A stretch of 5,888 nucleotides of DNA from Pseudomonadota bacterium (GTDB lineage Bacteria; Pseudomonadota; Alphaproteobacteria; UBA828; JAPUJA01), in contig JAPUJA010000304.1 of NCBI GenBank assembly GCA_027296525.1, forward strand, positions 1 to 5,888. Direction: 5' to 3'. A program made the translations under genes and the position numbers. Within the stretch, counting starts at the first letter, position 1. Each line of letters begins with the position of its first letter. Shown here in pieces: positions 5,604 to 5,888 of the stretch. Under the pieces are notes generated by a model. It saw only the letters and a list, made by a program, of their open reading frames with translations. It was not told the origin of the DNA and ran no database searches.

Positions 5604-5888
5604 AATGACCCACCGACGCGGCGCCTTTTTCGCCCACCAGATCGAATTCGTCGAAGCGCGAAAGCCGGAAGGGGTGAAGAATCTCAGGCACCTTTCCCGT
5701 CGCCACGAGCTCGGCCATGCGCTTTCCGACGACGGGGGTTGCCTTGAACCCCCAGGTGCCCCAGCCGGAATCGATGTAGTAGTTCTCAAGCGGGGTCTCG
5801 CCCATGATCGGCGAGAAGTCCGGAGTCATATCGGTAACGCCGGCCCAATGGCGCATGAGCGACACCTCCGAAAGGAACGGGAAGAGCT
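5602..5888 (-). CDS. soxB: Sarcosine oxidase / N-methylglutamate dehydrogenase beta subunit, C-terminal part
   Basis: This is the last 94 or so residues of the catalytic flavoprotein subunit, cut by the right edge. The full protein is usually about 400-415 residues, carries covalent FMN and FAD, and oxidises the N-methyl substrate. Visible here are FPFLSEVSLMRHWAGVTDMT, then PDFSPIMGET, the FAD-contacting GWGTWGFKATPVVGKRMAEL loop, and the C-terminus LSRFDEFDLVGEKGAASVGH. GWGTxGFKATP and the near-terminal GAAxVxH are family signatures. It is the upstream gene of the block, 10 nt before soxD, which matches the classical soxBDAG order (mgdABCD in N-methylglutamate users). The covalent-flavin His and the N-terminal Rossmann motif lie outside the window. 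The promoter of the operon is also outside. Confidence 0.9.
   Translation of the reverse strand, partial: LFPFLSEVSLMRHWAGVTDMTPDFSPIMGETPLENYYIDSGWGTWGFKATPVVGKRMAELVATGKVPEILHPFRLSRFDEFDLVGEKGAASVGH

Noticed and set aside
5592..5789. N-terminal extension of soxD over soxB to a 164-residue product
   Set aside because: The family starts at MKIMVCP, a Shine-Dalgarno precedes ATG 5591, and the extension merely reads soxB in another frame.
1..5888. CRISPR array, tRNA, rRNA or insertion sequence with terminal repeats
   Set aside because: No regularly spaced identical repeats, cloverleaf, conserved rRNA motifs or transposase were seen; the three TCCACC repeats are too few and irregular for CRISPR.

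Overview
The window is about 65% G+C. Its right two thirds read like an alphaproteobacterial genome, probably a methylotroph or another user of methylated amines. I infer this from the protein style and operon type; no rRNA or other taxonomic marker is present.

The layout falls into three blocks. (A) Positions 1 to about 258 hold the C-terminal part of a minus-strand protein resembling a small virion-associated protein of actinobacterial phages. It is cut by the window edge on the left and stops abruptly on the right. (B) Positions about 260 to 1666 hold a prophage-like regulatory cassette, all on the plus strand. It contains an XRE/S24 (LexA/CI-type) self-cleaving repressor without a start codon, and an AT-rich intergenic region with a sigma70-type promoter and three copies of a 14-bp operator-like repeat. 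Two translationally coupled small genes of unknown function follow. (C) Positions 1667 to 5888 hold, on the minus strand, the tail of a four-gene operon in the order soxB-soxD-soxA-soxG, transcribed from the right edge leftwards.

Block C encodes a heterotetrameric flavoenzyme of the sarcosine oxidase / N-methylglutamate dehydrogenase family. The beta subunit (partial here) does the flavin-dependent N-demethylation. The large alpha subunit carries a Rossmann domain and a folate-binding GcvT-like domain. Delta and gamma are the small structural subunits. The delta subunit lacks two of the four zinc ligands of classical sarcosine oxidase, which leads me to favour N-methylglutamate dehydrogenase (mgdABCD), an enzyme of indirect methylamine oxidation. 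The mgs/gmaS genes that would confirm this are not in the window.

Both block boundaries are abnormal. At about 258 two genes on opposite strands are broken at essentially the same point. At about 1660 the second small gene runs without a stop into the antisense of soxG. The window is therefore either a heavily rearranged, prophage-scarred locus or a chimeric assembly. Block B is the most interesting part biologically: a candidate DNA-damage-responsive repressor with helically phased operators over a promoter for two uncharacterised proteins.
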